A stretch of DNA of 64,000 bases from Rhodococcus sp. IEGM 1379 (GCF_030056815.1 NZ_JASHKR010000011.1:1-64000); one strand, 5' to 3'; counted from the stretch's first letter, positions 25,018 to 34,187 are shown. The notes: generated from the letters alone by a model not told the origin. Numbers and translations: made by a program.

Positions 25018-25411
25018 AGTTGTATTTCTCCTCGAAGTGGGTACATGCGGTAACCAGCTGCTCCGCCTGTGTTGTGCCGCTTGGGCATCTTTCGGGGGCA
25101 GTCGCCGTCTGGATGGCGGAAGTCACATGTCAGCCAACAGTGTGTCGTACCACATATCGTTATGTCCAATCGACATGCCGGTTGTATCACAGGGTTGATT
25201 GATTGACTGTTGAGATTGGTGAATCTCATTGCGCCCTAGTCGATATGGATCGTAGATGCAGATCGAACAGGGTTGGCAGGTGTTGCATCGTATGGATTGA
25301 TCTACATATGGTACTGCCGGTCAAACATGTTGTGCTGCTGCAATTTTGGCAGATTTCAGGTGTCAGGGATGTGGTGTGGTCGGTGACTTGTGGAGCTCGA
25401 GTGGGTGAGCG
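25018..25411. other. Intergenic region before the transporter genes
   Basis: No gene seen. A perfect small inverted repeat, GAGATTGGTGAATCTC, lies at 25212-25227 and is an operator candidate for the leftward transporter operon. A CCTCG ribosome-site complement precedes the ATPase start. Confidence 0.4.
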
Positions 25412-26362
25412 TCAGAAAGTGATGCCGACGGGCCGGTCGCCTACGATTGAAATTCGATCCATCACGCGTCGTGCCGGGAAGTAATCGCTGGAGGCGTAGT
25501 GCTGGCAGGTTCGGTTGTCCCAGAAAGCAATTGTGTTTGGTTGCCAGCGCAGTCGGACCTGAAATTCGGGCCGCTGAATGTGGCGGTAGAGCAGAGCGAG
25601 AAGTTCATTGGATTCGTCCTCGGTGACGCCCAGGATTCGCGTGGTGAAACCAGGATTCACGAAGAGTACTCGCCGGCCGGTCTCGGGGATCAGCCGAACT
25701 ACGGGGTGTTCTGCGCCCGGGAACTGCGGGCGCAGTTGGTCGACGTCGTCCTGATCCATGTACTTACCGAAAACATGTTCCCAGTCATGTTTGGCGACAA
25801 GAGGATCGATACGGTCTCGAATCTCCTGGGGGAGAACGTCGTAGGCTGCCGCGGTATCTGCCCACAGGGTATCCCCGCCGACCGGTGGGATTTCCCGCGC
25901 CCGGAGGACTGCGCCGAACGACGGAAAATCGTACCAGCTGACGTCGTTGTGCCAACCATTCTCGGTGGCGCCGAACATCGCATCCTTCGCCAGAGTGGTG
26001 ACGTCTACGTCGGTTTGGTCCTGCGCGCTGTATTTGAAGAAGGGGTGTTGCTCGAGCTCTCCCCAACGCTCTGCGAACCCGCGATGCTCGGAACGTTCGA
26101 TGTCCTGGTCGCGGAAGAACAGGACCTTCCATTCGAGCAGTGCTCGCCGAAGTTCGTCCATGGTTTCCTCGGAAAGGTCGCCGCTCAGGCGGATGCCTGA
26201 GATTTCTGCGCCGATCGTCGGTGTAGACGGGGAGAGCGAGAACAGTTCGTAGGGGCGACTGTCGAATGTCTCGCTGGTGCGCATCCCGACGATGGGACCG
26301 ACGACCTTGAGCGGATCAGTGGGGGTCGATGTCATGATGGGTGCCAAGTTTCTTACCGGCAT
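25412..26362 (-). CDS. TauD/AtsK-type Fe(II)/2-oxoglutarate dioxygenase
   Basis: ATG 26362 after GGAGAG gives 316 residues. The iron ligands are visible: H138 and D140 in GWHNDVSW and H288 in CQHYASSDY. The 2-oxoglutarate Arg is in ARRVMDRISIVG (about R299). This family includes taurine dioxygenase and the alkylsulfatase AtsK, which hydroxylate the carbon next to sulfur or sulfate so that sulfite or sulfate is released with an aldehyde. The sulfonate-type transporter, aldehyde dehydrogenase and sulfatases nearby favour such a role. The exact substrate is not known. Confidence 0.9.
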   Translation of the reverse strand: MPVRNLAPIMTSTPTDPLKVVGPIVGMRTSETFDSRPYELFSLSPSTPTIGAEISGIRLSGDLSEETMDELRRALLEWKVLFFRDQDIERSEHRGFAERWGELEQHPFFKYSAQDQTDVDVTTLAKDAMFGATENGWHNDVSWYDFPSFGAVLRAREIPPVGGDTLWADTAAAYDVLPQEIRDRIDPLVAKHDWEHVFGKYMDQDDVDQLRPQFPGAEHPVVRLIPETGRRVLFVNPGFTTRILGVTEDESNELLALLYRHIQRPEFQVRLRWQPNTIAFWDNRTCQHYASSDYFPARRVMDRISIVGDRPVGITF

Positions 26363-26382
26363 CGAGGCTCTCCTTGTGGTCG

Positions 26383-26396
26383 GTGACGTGTGTCAC
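26383..26396. promoter_or_regulatory. Candidate operator upstream of the dioxygenase gene
   Basis: GTGACGTGTGTCAC has perfect 5-bp arms (GTGAC/GTCAC) around four bases and lies about 20 bp before the dioxygenase start. It would suit a dimeric regulator. The binding protein is unknown; the adjacent PucR is one possibility. Confidence 0.35.
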
Positions 26397-26454
26397 GCAA
26401 GTCTGCCTGTGTGAAATATCGACGACAATGGATCCTCGACACACTCAAATGATG

Positions 26455-26482
26455 CCCACCCTGTGATGCATCACAGGGTGGG
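26455..26482 (-). terminator. Hairpin after the PucR gene
   Basis: CCCACCCTGTGA pairs exactly with TCACAGGGTGGG across the loop TGCA, 6 bp past the PucR stop at 26489. It should separate PucR transcription from the dioxygenase promoter region. Confidence 0.7.
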
Positions 26483-26488
26483 ACGCCT

Positions 26489-27691
26489 TCAGGATGCAGT
26501 CGGTGGAATGACGGCGGGGCTGACTGCGATGGCCAGGGTTAGTAGGTCTTTGGTGACGCGAACATCAAGACCGGTCAGTTCTCGAACGCGAATGAGCCTG
26601 TTGTCGACAGTGTTGGGATGAACGATGAGAGCATCGGCGGTTTTCCGGCGATCCTGATCGAGTGCCAGGTACGTCCGTAGTGTTTCGACAAGTTCGGGAC
26701 GGTTCCGCAAGGGGGCGCAAGGATTGAGCAGTGCAGGTAGCGCCGAACTGGAATTCGCGAAATGGAGCTGGAGGGCGACGTCGGAAAGATGAATGACCTT
26801 GCCTGCGAAACCGCAGCGGATTCCGACGGCGAGCACGTCGGCCGCGGTCTTCCCGGCCCGTGGGATATCGGCAATGGTCAGTGCTTTTTCCAATCCCATC
26901 GTCACCTCGGCACCGATAACCTCGCCGGCCTCGTGAATGACGGAATCCAGGTTGGCTGGTTCTTGTTTGAGTAACAGCCTGCCGGCGGAGGGGCGTATCT
27001 CCATGAGCCACAGCTCCGGCAACGTTCGGCGCAGGTGTGTGCTCAGGTATCTGACCTTGCCTTTGCGGGCCACGATTCGGGATGCCTTGTCGACTGCGCC
27101 TTCGGCTACGGTGTCCGCGATATGCAGAAATGCGACCACCGGACTGGCGGGCACCCTCTCGCCGTCGTCGAACGTCCAGGTTTCTCCGCGTAGTAGAGCG
27201 TCGATGCCCAATGCCTGGCTGCGCAGCTGTTCGCTGGCCATGTTCCGTACGTCGACTTCGTAAGCCGAAGCAAGGTCTCGTAGCAGGCGATCGTGACTGA
27301 TGCGTGCTCGGCAGAGTGCAAACCACAGGGTTTCCGGGTCGTTCTCGAGGGCAAGATGGAGTTCGTCGGCGAGCACATTGAAAATTGTCTGTGCAGCGCG
27401 GATGTATTCGCCCAACGGGACTCCGTCGGAAACGCGTGTGACCGCACGATCGAACAGAGTGTGAATCGAGTTGTCGAACCCGATCTCTTCGATGACGGAC
27501 TGTAGACAAAGATCAAGAATGGCACGAGTCGTATGCGCGCCTTCGCGATTGAGGTGCGCTGGAAAGGCGTTTGCCGAGTAGATCGGTGTCGCGCTGACGT
27601 AACGGTCGATCGCGCGAGTCGCCAACTGGGGGACCGAGCGTCGGAGACCTTCGATTGTGCGGACCAGATCGTCGTGGGACATGTGGGGCAT
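26489..27691 (-). CDS. PucR-family transcriptional regulator
   Basis: ATG 27691 after CAGGAG gives 400 residues. The N-terminal half is an RsbRD-like helical domain (LATRAIDRYVSATPIYSANA, SDGVPLGEYIRAAQTIFNVL). The centre is a GGDEF-like domain. The C-terminus is the PucR HTH_30 (TYLALDQDRRKTADALIVHP, NTVDNRLIRVRELTGLDV). Such activators control nearby catabolic genes. It is divergent from the aldehyde dehydrogenase and adjoins the dioxygenase, so it is the likely local regulator. The palindrome at 27706-27719 lies between it and the aldehyde dehydrogenase. Confidence 0.88.
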   Translation of the reverse strand: MPHMSHDDLVRTIEGLRRSVPQLATRAIDRYVSATPIYSANAFPAHLNREGAHTTRAILDLCLQSVIEEIGFDNSIHTLFDRAVTRVSDGVPLGEYIRAAQTIFNVLADELHLALENDPETLWFALCRARISHDRLLRDLASAYEVDVRNMASEQLRSQALGIDALLRGETWTFDDGERVPASPVVAFLHIADTVAEGAVDKASRIVARKGKVRYLSTHLRRTLPELWLMEIRPSAGRLLLKQEPANLDSVIHEAGEVIGAEVTMGLEKALTIADIPRAGKTAADVLAVGIRCGFAGKVIHLSDVALQLHFANSSSALPALLNPCAPLRNRPELVETLRTYLALDQDRRKTADALIVHPNTVDNRLIRVRELTGLDVRVTKDLLTLAIAVSPAVIPPTAS

Positions 27692-27705
27692 GAACGACTC
27701 CTGGT

Positions 27706-27719
27706 TGTGATCGATCACA
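27706..27719. promoter_or_regulatory. 14-bp palindrome, candidate operator
   Basis: TGTGATCGATCACA is a perfect palindrome 15 bp upstream of the PucR start, in the divergent region with the aldehyde dehydrogenase. It resembles CRP/FNR or GntR-type half sites with 4-bp spacing. It could mediate PucR autoregulation or bind another regulator. Confidence 0.4.
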
Positions 27720-27906
27720 GGTGCGCGATCAGCAGTGTGTGACAGGAACCCATGGTACATCGATCAGGTGATCGGCAGACTGTGGCCAGCGGGAAAGCGC
27801 CAGGCGGACCGCCGCTTCGCATGCTCCCACCAGAAAGTCTCGGTGGTGCCGCGCATTCGCCACTGCCAGTACACAACTCGCTGCCAGTACAAACCACTAG
27901 GAGATC

Positions 27907-29421
27907 ATGATGACGACTAGCGTTGCCACGCAACAGGTTCTGCCGGCGGTTCAAGATTTTCTGAATCGACCCAAGCGGATGCTGATCGACGGTGCTTGGG
28001 TCGAGGCAGCCTCGGGAAGTACCTTTCCGGCCCACGATCCGGCGACGGGCGACGTGATCTCCGAGGTTGCCTACGGCGGCGCTGCGGACGTCGATCGAGC
28101 AGTGGTTGCTGCGCGTCGCGCATTCGATACCGGACCGTGGACCCGGATGCGACCGAACGAGCGCGCGAAGTTGTTGTGGCGGGTAGCTGATCTGATCGAG
28201 TCGCGCGTGGAGGAATTCGCCCAGCTCGAGACGATCGACAACGGAAAGTCCATTGCAGTGTCGCGGGCCGTGGACGTGCCTTCGGCTGCAGAGACGTTCC
28301 GTTACTACGCCGGTTGGGTGACCAAAATCGAGGGCCGCACGGTCGACGTATCGATGACGTCGTCCCCGGGACGCGACTTTCATGCCTACACGCTGCGCGA
28401 GGCCATTGGTGTCTGCGGACTGATCGTTCCGTGGAACTATCCCTTGATGGGTGCAGCCGGCAAGTTGGCGCCTGCGTTGGCGGCCGGAAATACTGTGGTC
28501 CTCAAGCCTTCCGAGCAGACCTCGCTGACCGCGCTGTTGCTCGCCGAGGTGATGTGTGATGCCGGGTTCCCGCCGGGCGTCGTCAACGTCGTCACCGGTT
28601 TCGGTGACGCGGGTGCGGCAATTGCTGCGCACGACGGCGTCGACAAGGTGGCTTTCACAGGCTCCACTCTGACCGGCAAGCGGATCATCGACGCAGCCAA
28701 GGGGAACTTGAAGAAGGTCTCCCTCGAGCTCGGCGGCAAGTCTCCCAATATCGTGTTTGCGGATGCCGATCTGGATTTGGCATTGCCTGGATCCTTGAAC
28801 GCCTGGCTGTTCAACAGCGGCCAAACCTGTGTTGCCGGAACACGACTCTTCGTGGAGGACTCGATCTTCGACGACTTCACCGCGGCGATGGCTGCAGCTG
28901 TTGCGAAGCTTCAGATCGGCCCGGGCTTCGATGCCGGTACCCAGGTGGGGCCGCTGGTATCGGAGCAGCAGTTGAGCCGCGTCACCGGCTACTTGGATCA
29001 GGGCGCGGAGTCCGGCGCCCGGGCGTTGACCGGTGGAAAGCGTTGGGGCGACGTCGGATACTTCGTCGAGCCGACCATTCTTGTCGATGTCGAACCCGAT
29101 TTCAGTGTGGTGCGCGAGGAAATCTTCGGACCGGTTGTCTGCGCTCAGCGATTCTCCACCGCCGACGGTCTCGACAGCATTCTGGAGGCGGCCAACGACT
29201 CGGAATACGGTTTGGCGGCGGGAGTGTGGACAAAGGATCTTTCCAAAGCACATCGTATGGCGCGCCAGATCAAGGCAGGGACGATCTGGGTCAACCAGTA
29301 CCTCGCACTGGACATGGCACTGCCGTTCGGCGGCTACAAGCAGTCGGGTTGGGGGCGCGAAAAGGGCAGCGACGGTATCGACATGTACCTGCAGACCAAG
29401 GCCGTCAATATCGCGCTGTGA
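27907..29421 (+). CDS. NAD(P)-dependent aldehyde dehydrogenase
   Basis: ATGATG starts at 27907 after AGGAGATC, giving 504 residues. The family blocks are complete: GVCGLIVPWNYPLMGAAGKL, FTGSTLTGKRI, the catalytic Glu in LELGGKSPN, the nucleophile in FNSGQTCVAGTR, and EEIFGPVV. It oxidises an aldehyde to a carboxylic acid in the cytoplasm. The neighbouring dioxygenase is expected to release an aldehyde, so it may remove that product and pass an acid to the acyl-CoA enzymes. That link is inference from position. Confidence 0.92.
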   Translation: MMTTSVATQQVLPAVQDFLNRPKRMLIDGAWVEAASGSTFPAHDPATGDVISEVAYGGAADVDRAVVAARRAFDTGPWTRMRPNERAKLLWRVADLIESRVEEFAQLETIDNGKSIAVSRAVDVPSAAETFRYYAGWVTKIEGRTVDVSMTSSPGRDFHAYTLREAIGVCGLIVPWNYPLMGAAGKLAPALAAGNTVVLKPSEQTSLTALLLAEVMCDAGFPPGVVNVVTGFGDAGAAIAAHDGVDKVAFTGSTLTGKRIIDAAKGNLKKVSLELGGKSPNIVFADADLDLALPGSLNAWLFNSGQTCVAGTRLFVEDSIFDDFTAAMAAAVAKLQIGPGFDAGTQVGPLVSEQQLSRVTGYLDQGAESGARALTGGKRWGDVGYFVEPTILVDVEPDFSVVREEIFGPVVCAQRFSTADGLDSILEAANDSEYGLAAGVWTKDLSKAHRMARQIKAGTIWVNQYLALDMALPFGGYKQSGWGREKGSDGIDMYLQTKAVNIAL

Positions 29422-29470
29422 CGGAGCGATCGTAAACTCTTTCCGACTGAATCAAGAAAGAAGATCATCC

Positions 29471-31795
29471 ATGATGGAACACTCCGATCGACGGTCAGGT
29501 GAGACTCTGCCGCTTCCCTTGCCGCCGTTTCGTGGCCTGGTGGGTACCGACTACTCCAACTCGGAAGCAGATTTCCCGGAATCCGTGACGCCGCCGGTAT
29601 CCGCGCCCAACGTTGTGGTCGTTCTGCTCGACGATGTCGGTTTCGGTCAGCCTTCCGCGTTCGGCGGTTCGATTCACATGCCGGCGCTCGATCGTGTTTC
29701 GGGTAACGGGCTGCGGTACAACCGTTTTCATACGACATCGATGTGTTCTCCAACTCGAGCGGCGCTCCTGACCGGCCGCAATCACCATGCGGTGCACACG
29801 GGAAACATCATGGAGTACGCCACCGGTTTCCCCGGCTACGACGGAGTGCTGCCGGACAGTGCAGCGACGGTGGCGGAGGTTCTGAGACAGAACGGCTACA
29901 GCACTGCGGCAGTCGGCAAATGGCACAACATTCCCGAGTACGAGACCAGCGTCGCTGGTCCGTTCGACCGGTGGCCGACCGGGCAAGGTTTCGACTACTT
30001 CTACGGCTTCCTCGGCGGCGAGGCCAGTCAATGGAATCCGCCGCTGTACGAGAATACATCTGCGACGGAAAAGCCTGCAGGTCAACCGGACTGGCATTTT
30101 TCCTCGGCGATCGCGGATCAGTCGATCGAGTGGATGCACAACCAGAAAGCCGCGGCACCGGACAAGCCGTTCTTCCTCTACTACGCGCCGGGTGCCGCGC
30201 ATGCCCCGCACCATGTGGCGCCGGAGTGGGCTGACAAGTACAAGGGAAAGTTCGATCACGGGTGGGACCGCGAACGCGAGATCGTTTTCGAGCGGCAGAA
30301 GGCCATGGGCGTGATCCCGGCCGATACTGAACTCACACCCCGGCCGGAGGAAATCCCGGCTTGGGACGACTGCAGTGCGGACGAGAAGCGTCTCTACACG
30401 CGTATGCAGGAGGTGTACGCGGGTTTCCTCGAGCATGCCGATACGCAGTTCGACCGGGTGTTGGATGCAATCGAAGTACTCGAACAACTCGACAACACGC
30501 TGGTGATCTACATTGCCGGGGACAACGGGCCCAGTGCCGAAGGCTCGTTTACCGGCACGTTGAACAGTATGAAAACCCTGCAGGGTTTTCCCGATGACGT
30601 CGCCACGATGCTCGAGAGTATCGACGAGATCGGCGGTCCGGATCATGAGAACCACTACCCGGTGGGTTGGTGCTGGGCGGGTAGCTCACCCCTGCAGTGG
30701 ATGAAGCAGATCGCGTCCCATTTCGGGGCCACGCGCAACGGAATGGCACTTTCGTGGCCGGATCGTATCCGCGACATCGGTGCGATGCGTACCCAGTTCC
30801 ACCACGTCATCGACATCCTTCCGACAATTCTCGAGGTCGCCGGCATCGCTGCGCCTCATACCGTCAACGGTGTTGCGCAGCAGCCCATGGACGGCGCGTC
30901 GATGGCGTATTCCTTCGATGATCCGCAGGCTCCCGGGCGAAGGCGCACACAGTATTTTGAGATGTTCGGACACCGGGCGATCTACCACGACGGCTGGGTT
31001 GCCGGTGCACGCCACAGTCGCATGCCCTGGGTGCGAACCGGCAGCAATGTTGAGTTCGACAAGGACACCTGGGAGCTGTACGACATCGAGAACGACTTCA
31101 GCCAGGCCAAGGACCTCGTTGCATCGGAACCGGATCGACTACGCCGGATGCAGGAGCTGTTCACGCTCGAAGCGGCTCGTAACGGTGTCTTCCCGCTCGA
31201 CGACAGATCTGGCGCCAGGTTCGCTCCGACTGAGCGCGGTAATCGAACCCGATTTGTCTGTCCGGCGGGTACGGCGCGACTGCCGGAGAGCGCGGCGCCC
31301 AACGTCAAGAACCGTTCGCACAGTATCCAGGTGAATCTGTCGGAGCCACTGGGCAACTCCGAAGGTGTACTTCTGGCTATGGGTGGGGTGGCCGGCGGCT
31401 ACTCACTGTTCATTCAGGCCGGCTGCGTGAGTTACGACTACAACTTCTTCCGTGAGCACACTGTGATCACGTCCGAGGCTCCGATCTGTGAGTCGGCGTC
31501 GTGCATCGAACTCCGTTTCCACTCGGACAGCGCAGATCCGGGATCGGGTGGAATCGGACGGTTGTACGTCGATGGGGTCGAAGTCGGGTCAGGCCGAGTC
31601 AATCGCACAGTCCCATACCGGTACTGCGTCGGCGGAACTCTTGATGTCGGACGTGATCCCGTCACCGCGGTATCTCCGAAGTATCAGTCACCGTTCCCGT
31701 TCACCGGCAGTATCCGCAATGTCGTGGTCGATATCAGCGGCAGCGCAGTCGCAGACCCGAAAACCCTCCACGAGCTTGCTCAGTCAATCCAATGA
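29471..31795 (+). CDS. Type I sulfatase (arylsulfatase family)
   Basis: ATG 29471 gives 774 residues. Metal ligands appear as VVVLLDDVGFGQPS, the formylglycine motif is C92 in MCSPTRAALLTGR, and further marks are VGKWH, YAPGAAHAPHH and IAGDNGPSAEG. The C-terminal region (from about residue 590) is a beta-rich domain ending VVVDISGS, as in large arylsulfatases. It hydrolyses sulfate esters after Cys92 is converted to formylglycine. No signal peptide is visible, so it seems cytoplasmic. It follows the aldehyde dehydrogenase by 49 bp, in the same direction. Confidence 0.92.
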   Translation: MMEHSDRRSGETLPLPLPPFRGLVGTDYSNSEADFPESVTPPVSAPNVVVVLLDDVGFGQPSAFGGSIHMPALDRVSGNGLRYNRFHTTSMCSPTRAALLTGRNHHAVHTGNIMEYATGFPGYDGVLPDSAATVAEVLRQNGYSTAAVGKWHNIPEYETSVAGPFDRWPTGQGFDYFYGFLGGEASQWNPPLYENTSATEKPAGQPDWHFSSAIADQSIEWMHNQKAAAPDKPFFLYYAPGAAHAPHHVAPEWADKYKGKFDHGWDREREIVFERQKAMGVIPADTELTPRPEEIPAWDDCSADEKRLYTRMQEVYAGFLEHADTQFDRVLDAIEVLEQLDNTLVIYIAGDNGPSAEGSFTGTLNSMKTLQGFPDDVATMLESIDEIGGPDHENHYPVGWCWAGSSPLQWMKQIASHFGATRNGMALSWPDRIRDIGAMRTQFHHVIDILPTILEVAGIAAPHTVNGVAQQPMDGASMAYSFDDPQAPGRRRTQYFEMFGHRAIYHDGWVAGARHSRMPWVRTGSNVEFDKDTWELYDIENDFSQAKDLVASEPDRLRRMQELFTLEAARNGVFPLDDRSGARFAPTERGNRTRFVCPAGTARLPESAAPNVKNRSHSIQVNLSEPLGNSEGVLLAMGGVAGGYSLFIQAGCVSYDYNFFREHTVITSEAPICESASCIELRFHSDSADPGSGGIGRLYVDGVEVGSGRVNRTVPYRYCVGGTLDVGRDPVTAVSPKYQSPFPFTGSIRNVVVDISGSAVADPKTLHELAQSIQ

Positions 31796-31816
31796 CCAAC
31801 CGTCAGGAGATGAATC

Positions 31817-32110
31817 ATGGCAGTCATCGCAATTCTCGAAATGCACATCAAGTCTGAGTGCTTGAGCGAAGCGCGCGATGTGTGCGACCGTGCGTTGAAG
31901 GAGACCCGAGCTTTCGACGGGTGCCTGAGCGTCGATTCTCTGGTGGGCAAGGCGGACGTGGGTCACTGGATCGCCTACGAGCGTTGGGAATCGATGGAGC
32001 ACGATGCCGCCTACCGCAAGTTCCGGGCAGGGCGGGTGCACTCACAGAACTGCGTCCGCTGCTCGCGCAGGAGTTGAAACTCACCTGGTTTGATCTCGAC
32101 TCCTGCGTCC
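31817..32110 (+). pseudogene. Antibiotic-biosynthesis-monooxygenase-like protein, frameshifted
   Basis: The frame from ATG 31817 gives MAVIAILEMHIKSECLSEAR and GHWIAYERWESMEHDAAYRK, a dimeric alpha/beta-barrel monooxygenase-type domain. At about 32033 it turns to nonsense, while another frame continues with GALTELRPLLAQELKLTWFD, the expected tail. A single base appears to be lost in a run of G. The intact protein would have about 100 residues. A sequencing error cannot be excluded. Confidence 0.6.
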
Positions 32111-32146
32111 GATCATTGCTGACGCCGACTGGACCCGGCGTCAGCG

Positions 32147-32757
32147 ATGCTCCTGGGAGTGAACTCCGTCCCGATGAGAAAAGTATGGTTGGTCTGGGGT
32201 ATCGGTGTTTTCGCCTACATGATCGCCGTGCTTCATCGCACGTCGTTCGGAGTCTCGGGCCTCGCTGCGGCAGAACGGTTCTCGTTCAGCCCGAGTGTTC
32301 TCTCCAGCTTTGTCGTTTTGCAGATCGTGGTCTATGCCGGGATGCAGATCCCGGCCGGAGTGCTCTTGGACCGTTTCGGTTCGCGCATCATGATTGCCGT
32401 CGGTGCGGCAATCATGATGTCGGCTCAGCTCACCCTCGCGCTGACTGAATCGCTGCCGATTGCGATCGGTGCGCGTATCGCGGTCGGCGCGGGTGATGCG
32501 CTCACCTTCATCTCGGTTCTGCGCCTGGTGCCGCAGTGGTTCCCGGCCCGTCAAGTGCCGGTGGTTTCGCAGTTCACCGGCATTCTCGGTCAGATCGGCT
32601 AGGTCCTTTCTGCGTTGCCTTTCATGTTGTTGCTCAACGGGTTTGGTTAGAAACTCGCCTACGGCAGTGCTGCAGCCATGGGGTGATGGCTTTTGTGCTC
32701 GCGCTCGCGATCATCCGCGACGCGCCACCCGGTACGGACGTCACAACGGCACTGTCA
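32147..32757 (+). pseudogene. MFS transporter, interrupted and truncated
   Basis: From 32147 (or ATG 32174) the first 150 residues are the N-terminal half of an MFS permease (VWLVWGIGVFAYMIAVLHRT, QIPAGVLLDRFGSRIM). TAG at 32600-32602 replaces an expected Gln in GQIGQV. A second TAG follows in LLLNGFG*KLAYGSAA, and after a frameshift the piece MAFVLALAIIRDAPPG can still be read before homology ends at the IS6 fragment. The C-terminal half is missing, so the gene is dead. Confidence 0.8.
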
Positions 32758-32794
32758 CGTTGTTGAGCTTGCAGTAACTGGGAGAATCGGTGGG

Positions 32795-32962
32795 GTGAGC
32801 ACCGCAATGCCGTCGTATAAAGGCCACCGCTACCCGGTCGAGATCATCAACCACTGCGTGTGTTTGTACTTCCGGTTCCCGCTCAGCTTCCGCGGCGTCG
32901 AGGAGATGATGCTCGAACGCGGTGTCGTGGTGAGTTACGAGACGATCCGGCGGCGTCGGTGA
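32795..32962 (+). pseudogene. N-terminal fragment of an IS6-family transposase
   Basis: GTG 32795 gives MPSYKGHRYPVEIINHCVCL and ERGVVVSYETIRR, the first 50 residues of an IS6-type transposase. It then ends at a stop. The DDE core is absent. It is related to, but not a copy of, the intact element at 3954-4818. It lies exactly where the MFS gene is cut. Confidence 0.8.
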
Positions 32963-33215
32963 CCGTGGGTGTCACAGACAAGTCCGAGGGTGCGCGCGAT
33001 GCCCAGAGTGGATGCGTGAGTCGGCAAGCTCGGTGTACTCATTTGCTGTCATAGGCACTGGATCGGTTTGCCACCAAATTACGTTTCACCGCATCGCAGG
33101 GGCAATGTATAGAAGTTGTTGTGGGTGTCCGTCGGTTCGGGGTCGATCCGTTGGTCGGCAAAGCCCGTTAGTGCAGATGATCAACCCGAATCCAAGATGT
33201 GCCAGTACCCGACAC

Positions 33216-33246
33216 ATGCGTTGACCTGTTGAGACCAAGTCCGTTT
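33216..33246. repeat. Solitary IS30-type terminal repeat (copy 2)
   Basis: The 25 bases ATGCGTTGACCTGTTGAGAC and AAGT, with the next six, match 864-894 except one base. No transposase or other IS30 sequence lies beside it. The stretch 32963-33397 has no other feature I can support. Confidence 0.55.
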
Positions 33247-33397
33247 ATGAAACATCATTCAGTGTGGCCGGAAATCATGACTGATCGACTGCGGAGACCG
33301 CTGTGGCCGCGATCGAAGTCATCTGTGCAGTCGCGAGGGCGCTGGGATCTCGATAACGGTGCGCGAAGGCCACGCCAGGAATAAGAATAGATTCAAC

Positions 33398-33769
33398 CTA
33401 AAGGCCGTCCCGTCCTTCGGAATCGACGAGGATGATTTCGATGGGCTGTTTGGTTGAGTATCCAAACTTACGGCCGCGAAGCGGGCTGAATCGTGGGCGA
33501 AGGGACACTACTATAAAGGTGGAAACAAAGGCTACAATGGCAAGTAGGTAGATCCAAAGAACAACAGCTCCTCGTCCCCCTATTAAATTATCGATCTTGG
33601 CGACAGCCCGAAAAGGCCATTCTCCCTGTTTCGAGAATATTTCGACGAAATCTGTGATTCTAGGGAGTAAAAACAGAAGGACCGCGAGAAATCCTGAAAT
33701 AGATATTGCGATAGGGAAGTCGGGGATTCCGAACGTCGTCCGTATTGAGCACACAACACGGCGACGCAC
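33398..33769 (-). CDS. Small two-helix membrane protein, unknown function
   Basis: The 123-residue frame from GTG 33769 has two membrane segments, FPIAISISGFLAVLLFLLPR and VVLWIYLLAIVAFVSTFIVV, with a basic loop and a tail ending GRKFGYSTKQPIEIILVDSE. The segment is visibly richer in A and T than its surroundings, suggesting separate origin. No good ribosome site precedes the GTG, so the true start may be internal. I recognise no family. Confidence 0.45.
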   Translation of the reverse strand: MRRRVVCSIRTTFGIPDFPIAISISGFLAVLLFLLPRITDFVEIFSKQGEWPFRAVAKIDNLIGGRGAVVLWIYLLAIVAFVSTFIVVSLRPRFSPLRGRKFGYSTKQPIEIILVDSEGRDGL

Positions 33770-34187
33770 TATCCGTGCCGAGCTGACCCCTCATGTCGAA
33801 TCTCTGCCCAACCACGGTAAAGCAGCGCATCAGATCGATACAGATTTCTGCGCAAGTTCGTTCCAACGGAGTACAGAACCCGTCCGAACAGTTACAGGAC
33901 CACAGTTGTCGTGTCGATTCTGCTGCGGACAACGAAAAGCCTCGAAAAGCCCTTTTCGGAACGGTGAGATACCAGCGGCGATGAGATGATTTTCCGAGAC
34001 AATGTCGTGGTGGACATCCTGCGGGAATTGAGGCACGAACCCGGTCGGACCGGTGTCTCGGAAACTGTAGCTTTTTGAGACGCGTGCGCTGAGCTTCGCC
34101 GTCCGTGAGCGGGGGTTTGATTGCTATTTCCAAAGTTCGTCCAAGCCCGTTTTCCTTCAACGTCAAATCCGGCGAATCCCCGCCCCC
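33770..34187. other. Intergenic, no convincing gene
   Basis: An open frame exists on the minus strand but has no domain character or ribosome site. TGTCTCGGAAAC at 34054-34065 is a near match to the inverted-repeat arm at 1025. Confidence 0.35.

Noticed and set aside
27715-29253. A 512-codon open frame antisense to the aldehyde dehydrogenase gene
   Set aside because: It is the mirror of a high-GC coding frame with no domain content, and the aldehyde dehydrogenase has complete family motifs.
33660-34166. 168-codon minus-strand frame
   Set aside because: It overlaps the better membrane ORF at 33398-33769, has poor codon choice and no recognisable domain.
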